Source of the DNA: an uncultured Bacteroidales bacterium
Lineage (GTDB): Bacteria > Bacteroidota > Bacteroidia > Bacteroidales > Paludibacteraceae
Length of the DNA stretch: 42,418 bases
Assembly: GCA_946626605.1 (NCBI GenBank)
Contig: CAMOUL010000018.1
Location: forward strand, 1-42,418
Reading direction: 5' to 3'
Part shown: positions 42,364 through 42,418 of the stretch, piece by piece
Layout: every line of letters begins with the position of its first letter
How positions within the stretch are numbered: the first letter of the stretch is position 1
Translations under genes and position numbers: made by a program
The notes under the pieces: model-generated
Databases searched by the model: none
The model's input: the letters and a program-made list of their open reading frames with translations, nothing else
What the model was told of the DNA's origin: nothing

Positions 42364-42418
42364 CGAGAAGTAGCGCAGTTGGTAGCGCACTACGTTCGGG
42401 ACGTAGGGGTCGGGCGTT
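42364..42418 (+). tRNA. tRNA-Pro (anticodon CGG), 3' end outside window
   Basis: Acceptor CGAGAAG, then TA, D-stem GCGC/GCGC around AGTTGGTA, anticodon stem CTACG/CGTAG around the loop TTCGGGA (anticodon CGG at 42397-42399), variable loop GGGTC, and the start of the T-stem GGGCG; the window ends in the T-loop. The 5' leader can pair with the first bases of the tRNA (42349-42366). Confidence 0.85.

Noticed and set aside
1..42418. Insertion sequences, phage genes, integrases or attachment sites
   Set aside because: No transposase or integrase-like frame was seen. The tRNA at the right edge is cut by the window, so an attachment site there cannot be judged.

Overview
The window looks like a chromosomal segment from an uncultured gut- or rumen-type member of the Bacteroidales. 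Three lines of evidence support this. There are several promoters of the Bacteroidetes form TTTG-N19/20-TAnnTTTG. There are many secreted proteins and lipoproteins with BACON, BIG2 and BspA-like repeats. Four secreted proteins share a C-terminal tag of the xDGQLxIxxxGKxYNxxGxEV type, which resembles a shortened type IX secretion sorting signal. Every gene from about 39.7 kb down to 0 lies on the minus strand; only topA and a tRNA-Pro at the right end lie on the plus strand.

Region 1 (0.1-13.1 kb) is a cell-envelope cluster. It holds an OB-fold/InlB-like protein, a BspA-like leucine-rich-repeat protein, two paralogous secreted proteins of an Lcl/DUF1566-like family, a BIG2 lipoprotein, an outer-membrane barrel, a small lipoprotein, a tandem pair of BIG2/BACON lipoproteins with an apparent gene-conversion tract, and a beta-helix protein. 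The gaps carry duplicated leaders, terminators and a hairpin repeat family.

Region 2 (13.1-15.7 kb) has a membrane-tethered TPR/AraC regulator. Repeated ATTTATCAT boxes precede both its own promoter and that of the secreted gene just downstream, which suggests a local autoregulated circuit. Two small membrane or secreted genes follow.

Region 3 (15.7-29.3 kb) is a ten-gene, tightly packed operon with a clear promoter at its head. It encodes a Liv-type ABC transporter (two permeases, two ATPases, a lipoprotein binding protein), a methyltransferase, a giant soluble histidine kinase with a ~570-residue C-terminal part of unknown function, an unknown 272-residue protein, a receiver-domain protein with a long insertion, and an eight-helix membrane protein. 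I know of no described system with this composition, and it is the best candidate here for a new signalling or conflict system.

Region 4 (29.35-35.84 kb) is a second compact module: a triple AAA+ protein of CbxX type, a low-molecular-weight tyrosine phosphatase, a Ser/Thr-kinase/AAA+ fusion and a receiver-domain protein. It has its own kinase/phosphatase/receiver logic and could connect to the region 3 kinase. It continues co-directionally from housekeeping genes: an NfeD-like protein, floA, a nitrilase-family amidase and recJ (35.86-39.7 kb).

Region 5 (39.7-42.4 kb) has divergent promoters, topA, and a promoter-driven leader running into a tRNA-Pro(CGG) cut by the window end. All function calls come from reading motifs; no database search was run.
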